Source: Paralcaligenes sp. KSB-10 (GTDB lineage: Bacteria > Pseudomonadota > Gammaproteobacteria > Burkholderiales > Burkholderiaceae_B). From it: 64,000 nt of DNA. Shown here piece after piece: positions 37,391-45,742 of this stretch; position 1 is the first letter of the stretch, and every line of letters begins with the position of its first letter. The notes beneath the pieces were generated by a model. The model was not told the origin of the DNA. It was given only the letters and a program-made list of their open reading frames with translations, and searched no databases. Location: contig NZ_CP089848.1 in NCBI RefSeq assembly GCF_021266465.1, forward strand, positions 1,302,001 to 1,366,000. Reading direction: 5' to 3'. The translations under genes and the position numbers were made by a program.

Positions 37391-38145
37391 ATTTTTGATT
37401 CAAGTGTTTTACAGCACTGGACGTGTTTCTGCGATTTTTGTTTTGAGCCGTTTTTAGGCTTGGGTAGTGACTTTGGGTTGTGTGTTGCTGTGTTTGCTGT
37501 GTTTGCTGTGTAGGCGGCGGTTGATTCTATAAAGACGCCGCAGGGTGGGCGGTGCTGTGTAGTCCGGCACGTCCAGCGGTCGGCTAGCTGCGCTAGCCGA
37601 CTACCCGGGTCTGCCTCGTCCAGGCGGGCGTCGGGCCAACTCGCAGTGCCTCGCACGCGAGGCACTGCTCAGACAGGGCCCGCCGAAAGCCCCCGCCTTC
37701 CCTTCGTCAGCACCCGGCGCTGGACTACCGCCGGACTACACAGCACCGCCCACCCTGCGGCTTGCGTTGAGGCAATGCATAGAGAGAAGCATTGGGGTCA
37801 TGCACTGAGAGAAACGTTGAGGTCATGCATCGAGGTATACGCTGGGGCCAGCACGTTCATTCCAGGCATGCCATTACGCGAGCCGTCTATCGGGGCTTGG
37901 GGTCAGGACCGGCGTAAGGCGTGCGCCGGATTTAGCTCGGCAAGGCGGGGGTAGTCGGCGGGCGCTGTCTGAACGGAGCCTCGCGCAGTGTGCGAGGCGC
38001 AGTGAGTTCGCCCGACGCCCGCCTTGACGAGCTAAATCCGGATGAAGCACGCCGTGCCGGCCCTGACCCCAAGCCCCGATAGACGGCGTCTTTATATACC
38101 AAACCGACCAAAACATCGAATGCCATAAACACTCAAACCAAAAAT
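37391..38145. repeat. Composite hairpin element E2 (inverted copy of E1)
   Basis: Fills the gap between a small plus-strand gene and the minus-strand ecsC-like gene. Ends: ATTTTTGATTCAAGTGTTTT (37391-37410) and the complement of 38125-38145. Module B 37537-37761 (22-bp arms 37537-37558 / 37740-37761), short linker with tandem units, module A 37882-38087 (32-bp arms 37882-37913 / 38056-38087). On the minus strand the order matches E1, including end sequences, AAAGACGCC junctions and the CAGCAACACACA-type tail. No protein gene inside. Confidence 0.85.
37762..37835. repeat. Three tandem 24-25-bp units inside E2
   Basis: Imperfect units 37762-37785, 37786-37810 and 37811-37835, each built on GTTGAGG-CATGCAT-like words (for example AACGTTGAGGTCATGCATCG). 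E1 carries one clear copy of the same unit (about 2850-2872), so copy number differs between elements. Confidence 0.7.
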
Positions 38146-38148
38146 ACA

Positions 38149-38982
38149 CTAACGCCCACGTTGCCGAGCCAGAATCTCGGCGAATATCTCTTGATATTGC
38201 GCCTGGACAAACGCTTTCCCGTAGCGCTGCTCAAGTCGCCGGACAATGAAATGGCCTCGGGCCATATCCTGGAAGTGGTCGATGAAAATATAATTTACGC
38301 CACCTCCCATCAAAGCCCCCAGCACAGGAATGGCCTGCGCCAATACCTTGTCCGCCACTTGCCCGGAAAAACGGCTGGCGACTTTTTCAATGAATTGACC
38401 TACCAGCGGCGCCGCGGCGGCCTTGCCCGCGAGTTCGCCGGCTTTAGCCGCGGCCACATAATCGGCGGCCGCCGCCAGGGCCTGGCTCAAGCCGGTCCTG
38501 ACCATAAAATAGGCGGATTCGGCCGCGTCATCGTCTTTGGACCTGCCGCCCAGCGCGAAAACCTCGATACAAGCCAGCCGGCTTTCAGGGCGGGATAGAT
38601 CCTCCCCTTCGCTGCGGGCAATATCGGCAATCGAACGCAACATAACGGTCGTCGAAAGAGGCAGTTCCACAGCCAGGCCCGCCAGGCCCAGCACGCCCCC
38701 CGCCGCACCAGCCAGCGTCGCCGCTATTTTGTGCGACGAGTCCCACGATGCCTTTTGTATTTTCCGCGCATCCATCGTGAAAATGGCGGCGTCCGTAACC
38801 CTGAGCAGGGATTTTTTTGTATATTCGCCTATTTTTCGTTGCCAATTGCGGGGCAGCCTGTCGACCCCCAGGGCCAGCGGCTTGCCGACATAATTGGCAA
38901 TCTTTATCCCCAGGCCAGGCTCTTCCAGCAGGCGCACCGCCTTGCGCAAGTCATCCGTTTCCTGAGCCGTGAGTGTATCCAT
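38149..38982 (-). CDS. EcsC family protein
   Basis: 277 residues matching the EcsC domain (DAAIFTMDARKIQKASWDSSHK, LPLSTTVMLRSIADIARSEGEDLS, ALMGGGVNYIFIDHFQDMARGHF). Named after Bacillus EcsC; molecular function unknown. A hydrophobic glycine-rich stretch near 90-115 suggests membrane association. Its TAG stop is 3 bases from E2. Confidence 0.8.
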   Translation of the reverse strand: MDTLTAQETDDLRKAVRLLEEPGLGIKIANYVGKPLALGVDRLPRNWQRKIGEYTKKSLLRVTDAAIFTMDARKIQKASWDSSHKIAATLAGAAGGVLGLAGLAVELPLSTTVMLRSIADIARSEGEDLSRPESRLACIEVFALGGRSKDDDAAESAYFMVRTGLSQALAAAADYVAAAKAGELAGKAAAAPLVGQFIEKVASRFSGQVADKVLAQAIPVLGALMGGGVNYIFIDHFQDMARGHFIVRRLEQRYGKAFVQAQYQEIFAEILARQRGR

Positions 38983-39119
38983 CGAGACGATTCCTGTACG
39001 CGTGCAGATCTTTCGTGTCTGGCAGACATGCCATCGACACCGGGCTTGTTCGCCCCTGCTCTGCCGGTAATAGTATCAAGAGACGCGCTCGACCGGATAC
39101 CCGCGTCATTCTGTCCGTT

Positions 39120-40241
39120 TTATGAACGGCCCTGGTTGTTTTCCATGCCGGCCACCGTCCGTTCCAGGCTTGCGATTTTGTATTTTCGCACGGCCTCATT
39201 CACAAGAACCCACCCACAACCGAGCATTCCGCCCAACAAGATGCCCAATGCGATGATCAAAGACCTTTTTGGCGCATCGCGTGATGCAGGCAAGGTCGGG
39301 GAAAGCTGGAAACTGTAACTGTTGGATGTCGCAATACTGTATTTCAGCAAAGGCTCCAGCAAGCTCAGTTCGCGCTTGATCTCGTAATAACGGGCCGGAA
39401 AAATCAAAGGGTATGTTTTGGCTGTGTCAAGCTCGGCGGACAGGTATTTCTCGCCCAGCATGAACAGATGATTGGCGTCCCTCAATTCAATCACCGTGTT
39501 GCCGGCATTATTTCGCCCTACTGCGTAATCCCTCAAGCCTGCCTTGCCCGCGGTGGCCAGTGCCGTCTGTAACGTGGCGATTTGATTCTCGCGAGCGCTT
39601 TTGAGCTTGAATTCAATACTCTCCAGCTCGGCTTGCCGGAACTGGACGCTCGCATTGAGGGAATCTTCAAACTCGCCATCGATCAAATCAAAAGCTTTTT
39701 TATTGACCATCGCGATATACGCGCCCAGAACCTCTTGCGCCGCCCTGGCGGTGAGCGCTGTGAAGGAAACGGTGTAATACGGAGCGATCTGATCCTTGCC
39801 GGGAGATTTTACCAATAGGCTATGGTCGGCCAGGCGAGTCAATATCCGCCTGGCATTCTCGGGATCGGCATTGGCACTCAAATTTTTATAGTATTGCGCG
39901 GTGGCCAGGAACTCCAGCTTGGTGCGCTGCGCGGAACTCAAATCAACAAAACTGGCAAACAGGTTCTTGATAAGAAGATCGGTATCCACCGTCTTGGTGC
40001 CATCCGCGCGGGCCAGCGCCCGCCGCTGCTCCAGATAGGCTTTTATCTGCTCGACCCTGGGAGGACTGACATAGGCCACGGACGTCCACCGCTGCGCGGC
40101 GGTGAATGCATAGAACGTCGCCACGGCGGTTACCAACATGGTAAACGCCAGAATCACCCATTTTTTTTCCCATAATATGCGGCACAACTCGAACAAATCT
40201 ATTTCATCGCTATCTGGCGATGCGGGGTGTTGCACAGGCAT
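39120..40241 (-). CDS. Wzz/chain-length determinant family protein
   Basis: 373 residues. N-terminal cytoplasmic tail with IDLFELCRILWEKKW, TM1 (about 27-47), a long periplasmic coiled-coil-rich part, and TM2 (about 325-347, SLIIALGILLGGMLGCG) following a proline-containing segment. This is the two-TM polysaccharide co-polymerase plan that sets glycan chain length. No polymerase or glycosyltransferase genes adjoin. ATG 40241 is taken; an ATG at 40286 lies inside a palindrome. Neither has a good ribosome binding site. Confidence 0.7.
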   Translation of the reverse strand: MPVQHPASPDSDEIDLFELCRILWEKKWVILAFTMLVTAVATFYAFTAAQRWTSVAYVSPPRVEQIKAYLEQRRALARADGTKTVDTDLLIKNLFASFVDLSSAQRTKLEFLATAQYYKNLSANADPENARRILTRLADHSLLVKSPGKDQIAPYYTVSFTALTARAAQEVLGAYIAMVNKKAFDLIDGEFEDSLNASVQFRQAELESIEFKLKSARENQIATLQTALATAGKAGLRDYAVGRNNAGNTVIELRDANHLFMLGEKYLSAELDTAKTYPLIFPARYYEIKRELSLLEPLLKYSIATSNSYSFQLSPTLPASRDAPKRSLIIALGILLGGMLGCGWVLVNEAVRKYKIASLERTVAGMENNQGRS

Positions 40242-40280
40242 ATTTACATTTTGATTCAGAAGATAACGGTTGCCAATATA

Positions 40281-40313
40281 AACCATTTGGTTTTATTAAA
40301 CAACCGAATGGTT
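40281..40313. promoter_or_regulatory. Paired 12-bp palindromes, probable XRE operator
   Basis: AACCATTTGGTT (40281-40292) and AACCGAATGGTT (40302-40313), centres 21 bp apart, about two helical turns. They lie between the divergent Wzz-like and XRE-regulator genes, 36 bases before the regulator start. Cooperative binding by the regulator dimer is inferred. Confidence 0.6.
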
Positions 40314-40348
40314 CTCAATTGCGGATTCTCTTGGGCCACACTTTCGGC

Positions 40349-40780
40349 ATGCCATCTCATGATGAAAAAATTGCCTTCGCGGAACGGCTCAAACAAGCCT
40401 TGAAACGCAGCCGGAAGAAAGTCGAAACGGCGGCGGATCTCGCCTTGCAATTCAATCTTCGGCATTCCAACGAACCTGTCACGCCGCAGGCGGCTCAAAA
40501 GTGGCTGTCGGGCAAGTCCCGCCCCATGCCGGACAAGATTGAAACGCTCGCTGACTGGCTGGGCGTGTCCGCTCAGTGGCTGCGCTACGGCGTCGGTGAA
40601 AAGATACGTGCGCAGCCAACTCGGCTGGTGTCCAAGGAGCCCGCAGCGAGCAGCGTCGGATACAGCGACGAGGAGCGCGAGCTGATTGAAAAAATGCGCT
40701 TGTTGACGGAACATCGCCGTTACCTGATTATCCAGATCATCAGGGAGCTAGCCCTGGAGCAGGAAATGTGGCTTAGCTGA
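40349..40780 (+). CDS. XRE-type HTH regulator
   Basis: 143 residues. N-terminal HTH (about 8-75: FAERLKQALKRS, VTPQAAQKWLSGKSRPMPDKIETLADWLGVSAQWLRYG), a cI/Cro-like arrangement, then a basic linker and a helical C-terminus (EERELIEKMRLLTEHRRYLIIQIIREL). Probably binds the paired palindromes upstream and controls itself and the divergent Wzz-like gene. The GVSAQWLRYGxG end of the HTH is typical of phage-like repressors kept as chromosomal regulators. Confidence 0.78.
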   Translation: MPSHDEKIAFAERLKQALKRSRKKVETAADLALQFNLRHSNEPVTPQAAQKWLSGKSRPMPDKIETLADWLGVSAQWLRYGVGEKIRAQPTRLVSKEPAASSVGYSDEERELIEKMRLLTEHRRYLIIQIIRELALEQEMWLS

Positions 40781-40889
40781 AGCTTGGCCACAGTACGCGG
40801 CCGGAACAAGATTTCAATCCACCGACGGCTTGTGGTGATTTTTCTTTTTCAGCATGCTGATTCAGGGAGTCGCTTCAGCTCAAAATACT

Positions 40890-41741
40890 TCAGGAAACTG
40901 TTCCGAAACCTTCACGAATAGACTTGACGACGGCGCGGATGGCGGCCGAGCCTTTCATGTCGGCGTGGAATACCAGCCACGCATCCCGCATCACCGGCGG
41001 CTGGCCGGGTACCGCGGGAACGAGTGCCGAATCATCCCCTGCCATGAAATCCGGCAGCATTCCCACGCCTCCCCCCTCCCGCACCAGGGCACGCTGGATC
41101 TCCAGCGTACTCGCCCGAAAACGGATGGGTCGGCCCGCCACCTGCCGGATAAGGGCGGCTTGCTGCGCAGCAAGATCCAGGCCCTCATCATAAGCAACAA
41201 AGGCCCAATCCTGCGGCTGCGTCTGGCCCAAGTAAGCAGGATTGCCATACAGGCGAAAGGCAAGTTCCGCGAGCTTCACGATGATGAGCTCGCCTTCGGC
41301 GGGCCGACTGAGCCGGATGGCTATATCGGCTTCCCGGCGGTCCAGCGAAGCCTGGCGGGTTTCGCCTAACAGACGAATCGTAAGCGCGGGATGTTGCGTG
41401 CGCAGGGCCACCAGCGGGCGTGCCAACATTGCCGCGGCCAAGGTCGGCGGCGCGCTGATAGTGACATTGCCCGCCAGAGCGGAGCGGGCGCTTCCGGCTG
41501 CCCGGTCGATCGCCCGGGCGCCCGTCTCCATGCGCTCGACCAGGGCTGCGACGCGCTCGCCATCCACCGTAAGCGACAGCCTGCGGCCGCGCCGATCCAC
41601 AAGTTTGAGGCTCAACTCGGTTTCAAGCGCGGCAATGCGGCGCGCTATGGTCGCGTGCTCGACGTGAAGCTCCCGAGCCGCCCCGGACAAGGTGCCCGCT
41701 TGCGCCAGCGCGGCGAAATGACGGAGGTTTTCCCAATCCAT
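40890..41741 (-). CDS. LysR-family transcriptional regulator
   Basis: 283 residues. HTH MDWENLRHFAALAQAGTLSGAARELHVEHATIARRIAALE; effector domain 90-283. Divergent from a quinone oxidoreductase gene, the usual pairing for LysR control of an NADPH:quinone reductase-like enzyme. Confidence 0.86.
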   Translation of the reverse strand: MDWENLRHFAALAQAGTLSGAARELHVEHATIARRIAALETELSLKLVDRRGRRLSLTVDGERVAALVERMETGARAIDRAAGSARSALAGNVTISAPPTLAAAMLARPLVALRTQHPALTIRLLGETRQASLDRREADIAIRLSRPAEGELIIVKLAELAFRLYGNPAYLGQTQPQDWAFVAYDEGLDLAAQQAALIRQVAGRPIRFRASTLEIQRALVREGGGVGMLPDFMAGDDSALVPAVPGQPPVMRDAWLVFHADMKGSAAIRAVVKSIREGFGTVS

Positions 41742-41835
41742 TATTGTTAAATTTTTCACATAATATGACAAATATTAGGGAATTTTCAAACAAACTGCAA
41801 TCAATGAAAATACCTCCAACTTAATGGAGGAAGCA

Positions 41836-42810
41836 ATGGATCAAATGATCAGAATGAGAGGCACGGGCGGCGTGGATCAACTGGAAGTCGTCTCGTGCGA
41901 GCCACAGGCACCCGGGCCAGGCGAAGTGCGCATTCGGCACCAGGCAATTGGCGTCAACTTCATCGACATCTACCACCGCATCGGCCTGTATCCGCTTGCG
42001 CCGCTGCCGGCGGTCCTCGGTGTCGAGGGCGCCGGAGTGGTCGAAGCCGTGGGAGACGACGTCGCGGATCTCGCTGTTGGGGATCGCATCGTCTACGCAG
42101 GCGCCCCGGTCGGAGCCTATGCAACGACACGGCTATTGCCACGGGTGCGGGCAATCCTGGTGCCCGACCACATCAGCCCGCGCATTGCGGCGGCTTCGAT
42201 GCTAAAAGGGCTAACGGCGCATATGCTGTTCACGCGCACGTATCCGGTCAATGCCGAAAGCACAGTTCTTATTCATGCCGCGGCAGGCGGCCTGGGCGCC
42301 ATGCTGGTGCGCTGGTCCAAGCATCTTGGCGCAAGGGTAATCGGCACCGCCGGATCGGCCAGGAAGGCGCAGACCGCCAAAATGCACGGCGCCGATCATG
42401 TCATCGTTGGGCGCAACGCCGATATCGTCTCTGGGATCGCAGCCTTGACGGATGGCCGCGGCGTCGACTTCGCCATCGACGGCATAGGCGGCGACATGCT
42501 CCTGAAGACGCTTGCCTGTGTTCGCCCCTTCGGTACAGTCGCCAGCATGGGCCAGGCGGCCGGCCCGATACCGCCGATCAGCGTCGACCAATTGGGCCCG
42601 CGCCGCTCGTTGTCCCTCGCCCGCCCCAGCATCATGGCCTATTCGGCTGACCCGAATACTTATTTGGCCGCATCCGAGGAACTCATCGCCGTAATGCAAG
42701 CAGGTGTCGTGGCCGAGATCGGCAACGAATATACCCTGGCCGAAGCCGGCAGGGCACAAACCGACCTCGAAGGAGGCCGCACCACCGGCAGCGTGCTGCT
42801 GATCCCCTGA
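41836..42810 (+). CDS. Quinone oxidoreductase-like zinc-independent MDR enzyme
   Basis: 324 residues. QOR signatures: VNFIDIYHRIGLYP, LGVEGAGVVEAVGDDV, AAAGGLGAMLVRWSKHLGARVIGT, ADHVI. The zinc-binding cysteines of alcohol dehydrogenases are absent. Reduces quinones or alkenals with NADPH. GGAGGA six bases before ATG 41836. Divergent from LysR. Confidence 0.84.
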   Translation: MDQMIRMRGTGGVDQLEVVSCEPQAPGPGEVRIRHQAIGVNFIDIYHRIGLYPLAPLPAVLGVEGAGVVEAVGDDVADLAVGDRIVYAGAPVGAYATTRLLPRVRAILVPDHISPRIAAASMLKGLTAHMLFTRTYPVNAESTVLIHAAAGGLGAMLVRWSKHLGARVIGTAGSARKAQTAKMHGADHVIVGRNADIVSGIAALTDGRGVDFAIDGIGGDMLLKTLACVRPFGTVASMGQAAGPIPPISVDQLGPRRSLSLARPSIMAYSADPNTYLAASEELIAVMQAGVVAEIGNEYTLAEAGRAQTDLEGGRTTGSVLLIP

Positions 42811-42825
42811 GGGCGGGCAGGCCGC

Positions 42826-42856
42826 AAAACAAAACGCCAATCTGTGAAGATTGGCG
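42826..42856 (-). terminator. Rho-independent terminator of tRNA-Thr
   Basis: On the minus strand CGCCAATC / GATTGGCG (42849-42856 with 42835-42842, 6-base loop) is followed by TTTTGTTTTG. It lies 18 bases past the tRNA 3' end. Confidence 0.8.
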
Positions 42857-42873
42857 CAAGTGCTTGATTCTAT

Positions 42874-42949
42874 TGGTGCCGATGAAAGGAGTCGAACCCT
42901 CGACCTTCTCATTACGAATGAGCTGCTCTACCAACTGAGCTACATCGGC
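42874..42949 (-). tRNA. tRNA-Thr (anticodon CGT)
   Basis: 76 nucleotides including encoded CCA. Acceptor GCCGATG pairs with CATCGGC; D arm GCTC-AGTTGGTA-GAGC; anticodon arm CTCAT-TCGTAAT-GAG giving anticodon CGT, reading ACG; T arm TCGAGGGTTCGACTCCT contains GTTCGA. Followed by its own terminator. Confidence 0.95.
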
Positions 42950-43000
42950 GTGGCGGATGACCGTTCCGACCAAGCCCGCCATTATACACATTTGTCGAAA

Positions 43001-44449
43001 TTACATGACCGCGGCCATGGCTCTTTGCACAAATTCCTGCACCGACATTTTCTTGCCATTGGCATCGATACTGTTGTTTTCGTACCGAATCGCCGACACG
43101 GCCTTGTCGCTGTCGAGCTTGACCAGGCCGGTGGTCTGCAGCTTGCCCAGATACTGATCGAAAAGCATGGCGCCCAGCATATCGGCCTGCCCGCCGGCCG
43201 GCCCGCCGCCCTGCAACTGGCTCATTGTCTTGATGAACATGGGTTTGGATATCGAGATATCCAGCGTCACCAGTTTCAGGATTTGCGGCAACAGCGTATC
43301 GGCGCCCGCGTTGAGAGCCGCCTCTTTGTCGGCGGGGCTGACCAGATTCACATTCAGCGCAATTGTGCTTTGACCTTTGTCGTTTTTCCAGACCAGAGGG
43401 TCGATCGACACAGAAGGATTGCTGGCCAGCACGTCCAGGAACTTCTGGCGCAGCAGGGCCGACTCAGCATCGGTCAGTGTCAAGTCTTCATCGGTAGCAT
43501 TGCCGTGCTTGGCTTTAATGGCATCGTACTGATTGGCCAGCGCGCTCAGCGTGGCCACATCGAAATGGCTGGCCTTGGCTCCGGCCGAAATGCTGCCCAG
43601 ATCGGCCTTGCCGGCAACGATGCGCCCGAAATCGTATCGCAAGGCGCCGTCGAGCAATTGGTTTTTCTGCTGGCTTTCCAGGTTGACCGTCAACTTTTCA
43701 ACCTGCAGCGGCTCATTCACATCGGATGAAAAAACCATATTGTCGGCACTCGCGGAACTCTGCACCTGGGTATCGTTTTCACCAGCCGTGATCGTTTTGC
43801 TTTTCAGCTCGATATTCTTGAACTGCAGATTCTCATGATCGTCGGCCTGCGCCAGGCCAAACGAATCGAATTGCCCGGTAATCGTGCTGTTGTCGAAATT
43901 CCGGGAAAACACCATATCGATTTTGCCGCCGCTGAACTTGACGCTGTCGCCGCCATTGGCGTAATCCAAAGGCTGCAGCGTCCACTGCGAATGACCTGCC
44001 CCTGAAAAATCGACTTTGGTCACGGCCGCAACCGGGGTTTGCCCCTTCAGGCTATCAAACCATTTTTGCGAGGCTGCCGTGGGCGCCAATCGGGCGCGGC
44101 TGAACGCCAGCATGGGAGAAAAATCGCCCGAACGGAGCGCATCGAACGGAAAGGGGCCATGCTGCAAATGATCGGCCAGCTTGAAATCGATCGGCTTGCC
44201 GTCAGCGCCCTTCATTTCAAGCACATACGTCACATCGGATGAAAATACATGGCGGCTGTAATCGCCGATGGAAACCTTAAGGCCGCTACCGCCCAGATCC
44301 GGCCCCAACATTTTGGCCAGGCGCACATTGGCCTGCTGGACGGACTGCTCTATTACGGCTTGGGCGCGCTTGCCCACATACCAGGAGGCGCCCAGGTAGG
44401 CGACTCCCAGAACAAGCACTACACCCAGTACCTTCGCGCTTTTTTTCAT
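43001..44449 (-). CDS. YdgA/DUF945 family protein
   Basis: 482 residues. N-terminal membrane anchor or signal (KVLGVVLVLGVAYLGASWYVGKRAQ), then the DUF945 body with repeated beta-rich segments (FKNIELKSKTIT, VFSSDVNEPLQVEKLTVNLESQQKNQ, YDFGRIVAGKADLGSISAG). Periplasmic or inner-membrane protein related to E. coli YdgA; function unknown. Confidence 0.8.
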   Translation of the reverse strand: MKKSAKVLGVVLVLGVAYLGASWYVGKRAQAVIEQSVQQANVRLAKMLGPDLGGSGLKVSIGDYSRHVFSSDVTYVLEMKGADGKPIDFKLADHLQHGPFPFDALRSGDFSPMLAFSRARLAPTAASQKWFDSLKGQTPVAAVTKVDFSGAGHSQWTLQPLDYANGGDSVKFSGGKIDMVFSRNFDNSTITGQFDSFGLAQADDHENLQFKNIELKSKTITAGENDTQVQSSASADNMVFSSDVNEPLQVEKLTVNLESQQKNQLLDGALRYDFGRIVAGKADLGSISAGAKASHFDVATLSALANQYDAIKAKHGNATDEDLTLTDAESALLRQKFLDVLASNPSVSIDPLVWKNDKGQSTIALNVNLVSPADKEAALNAGADTLLPQILKLVTLDISISKPMFIKTMSQLQGGGPAGGQADMLGAMLFDQYLGKLQTTGLVKLDSDKAVSAIRYENNSIDANGKKMSVQEFVQRAMAAVM

Positions 44450-44655
44450 TGATAGCCTGCCGATTTATGATGGTTCGACGCATGGCGCAAAAGCCATGCA
44501 ATCCACAATCATAACCAATAGAAAGCAAAAATCGCTATACACTCAAACAGACCTGTCGGCACCGAGCCAGAATTACATGTTTTTGCGAACAGGCGCTTCA
44601 GGGCCAGGGCCGTTGCCGTCCATCCCAATAACATTTGTTGCGAGCAGCCACACCC

Positions 44656-45273
44656 ATGAGCACTCCCATCGATTTTTATTTTGATTTTTCATCGCCGTAC
44701 GGCTATTTTGCCAGTACCCGCATCGACCAATTGGCGGCGGAATTTGGCCGTACCGTGAACTGGCACCCCATTCTGCTTGGCCCGATGTTCAAGATAATGG
44801 GCGTTCCGCCCTTGATCGAAGTGCCTATCAAAGGGGATTACTCGCGGCACGATTTCGACCGCACCGCCGCCCTTTTCGACATTCCGTACAACCATCCGGC
44901 CCGATTTCCGATTTCCACTCTGCTGGCCGCCCGCGCCATGCTCTGGATCCAACAAAACCTGGGCGCCGCCCAAAGCAGGCAGTTCGCACACGCGGCATAC
45001 CGCGCCTACTTCGCGCAGCAGCAAGACATCGACAAGCTGGATACAGTGCTGCAACTGGCCGAGAAAGCGCAGGTAGAACCGGCTCGGCTAGCCGAGGGAA
45101 TCCAGCAGGACGACATCAAAGCCTCACTCAAAACCAGTATCGATGCGGCCATCGCGCGCGGCGTATTCGGCTCTCCGTTCGTCTTCGTGGACAACGAACC
45201 GTTCTGGGGCTACGACCGCTTCGATTACATCCGCAAATGGCTGCGGCGCCCAGCAAGGGTACGGGCGGATTGA
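44656..45273 (+). CDS. 2-hydroxychromene-2-carboxylate isomerase family protein (DsbA/GST-kappa fold)
   Basis: 205 residues. FYFDFSSPYGYFAS at the N-terminus places the catalytic Ser of the HCCA isomerase/GST-kappa family, and GVFGSPFVFVDNEPFWGYDR contains the cis-Pro loop. Founding member acts in naphthalene breakdown with glutathione, but no aromatic genes are near, so role unknown. A TTG 21 bases upstream is a less likely start. Confidence 0.82.
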   Translation: MSTPIDFYFDFSSPYGYFASTRIDQLAAEFGRTVNWHPILLGPMFKIMGVPPLIEVPIKGDYSRHDFDRTAALFDIPYNHPARFPISTLLAARAMLWIQQNLGAAQSRQFAHAAYRAYFAQQQDIDKLDTVLQLAEKAQVEPARLAEGIQQDDIKASLKTSIDAAIARGVFGSPFVFVDNEPFWGYDRFDYIRKWLRRPARVRAD

Positions 45274-45343
45274 CCTGACAGGCGGCCACAAGGGACCTGT
45301 ACGAGCCCCTATTGCCGCATTGTCCTGAAGCACCGTGCGCTTA

Positions 45344-45453
45344 CAAAAAACGCTGGCATAGGGGATATGCAAAAAACGCAGCCCCATAAGCGTGCAAAAA
45401 ACGCAAGCCTGTGATCATCCGAAAAACGCAGGCCTGGATCGTACAAAAAACTC
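45344..45453. repeat. Degenerate array of CAAAAAACGC at 25-bp spacing
   Basis: The 10-base core occurs at 45344, 45370, 45395, 45420 (CGAAAAACGC) and 45444 (CAAAAAACTC), at steps of 26, 25, 25 and 24. Between cores the sequence varies. The array ends next to palindromic element C, in the gap between the HCCA isomerase-like gene and maiA. No cas genes; spacers too short for CRISPR. Confidence 0.7.
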
Positions 45454-45461
45454 CAATGCGA

Positions 45462-45691
45462 GCGGGGGTGGCGGCCCAGGCGGGGTGGGCGAGCTTGAGT
45501 CCGCCGCGGCCGCAGCCTGGATCGGGAGGCAAGGGAGCGGTTGTTTGAGCGTCAAGGGTGTCCACAGCCCGGGGGGCTGTGGACGACGCGAGTTCCGCGA
45601 CCGCCCGATCCAGGCTGCGGCCGCGGGCAGTCCTGGCGAAAGCCAGGACCGGACGATGCGAGCTCCACCCCGCCTGGGCCGCCACCCCCGC
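45462..45691. repeat. Palindromic element C
   Basis: Outer arms 45462-45488 / 45665-45691 (27 bp, GCGGGGGTGGCGGCCCAGGC start), inner arms 45504-45526 / 45604-45626 (23 bp, containing GCGGCCGCAGCCTGG), central 11-bp hairpin 45560-45570 / 45574-45584 with a GGG loop, and a side hairpin 45630-45649 closed by a GAAA tetraloop. Size (230 bp) and nested plan resemble modules A/B of the E elements, but the sequence differs. Sits between convergent genes. Confidence 0.85.
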
Positions 45692-45742
45692 GTCTAAAGA
45701 ACACAGAGGGCGACTGGCCGCAGAAGCCACCTACGCCAGCGA

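Noticed and set aside
42874-42949. tRNA-Thr as an integration site
   Set aside because: No direct repeat of the tRNA 3' end or integrase gene was seen in the surrounding sequence.
45344-45453. CRISPR-like array
   Set aside because: Repeat core only 10 bases, spacing about 25 bp, degenerate copies, no cas genes or leader.
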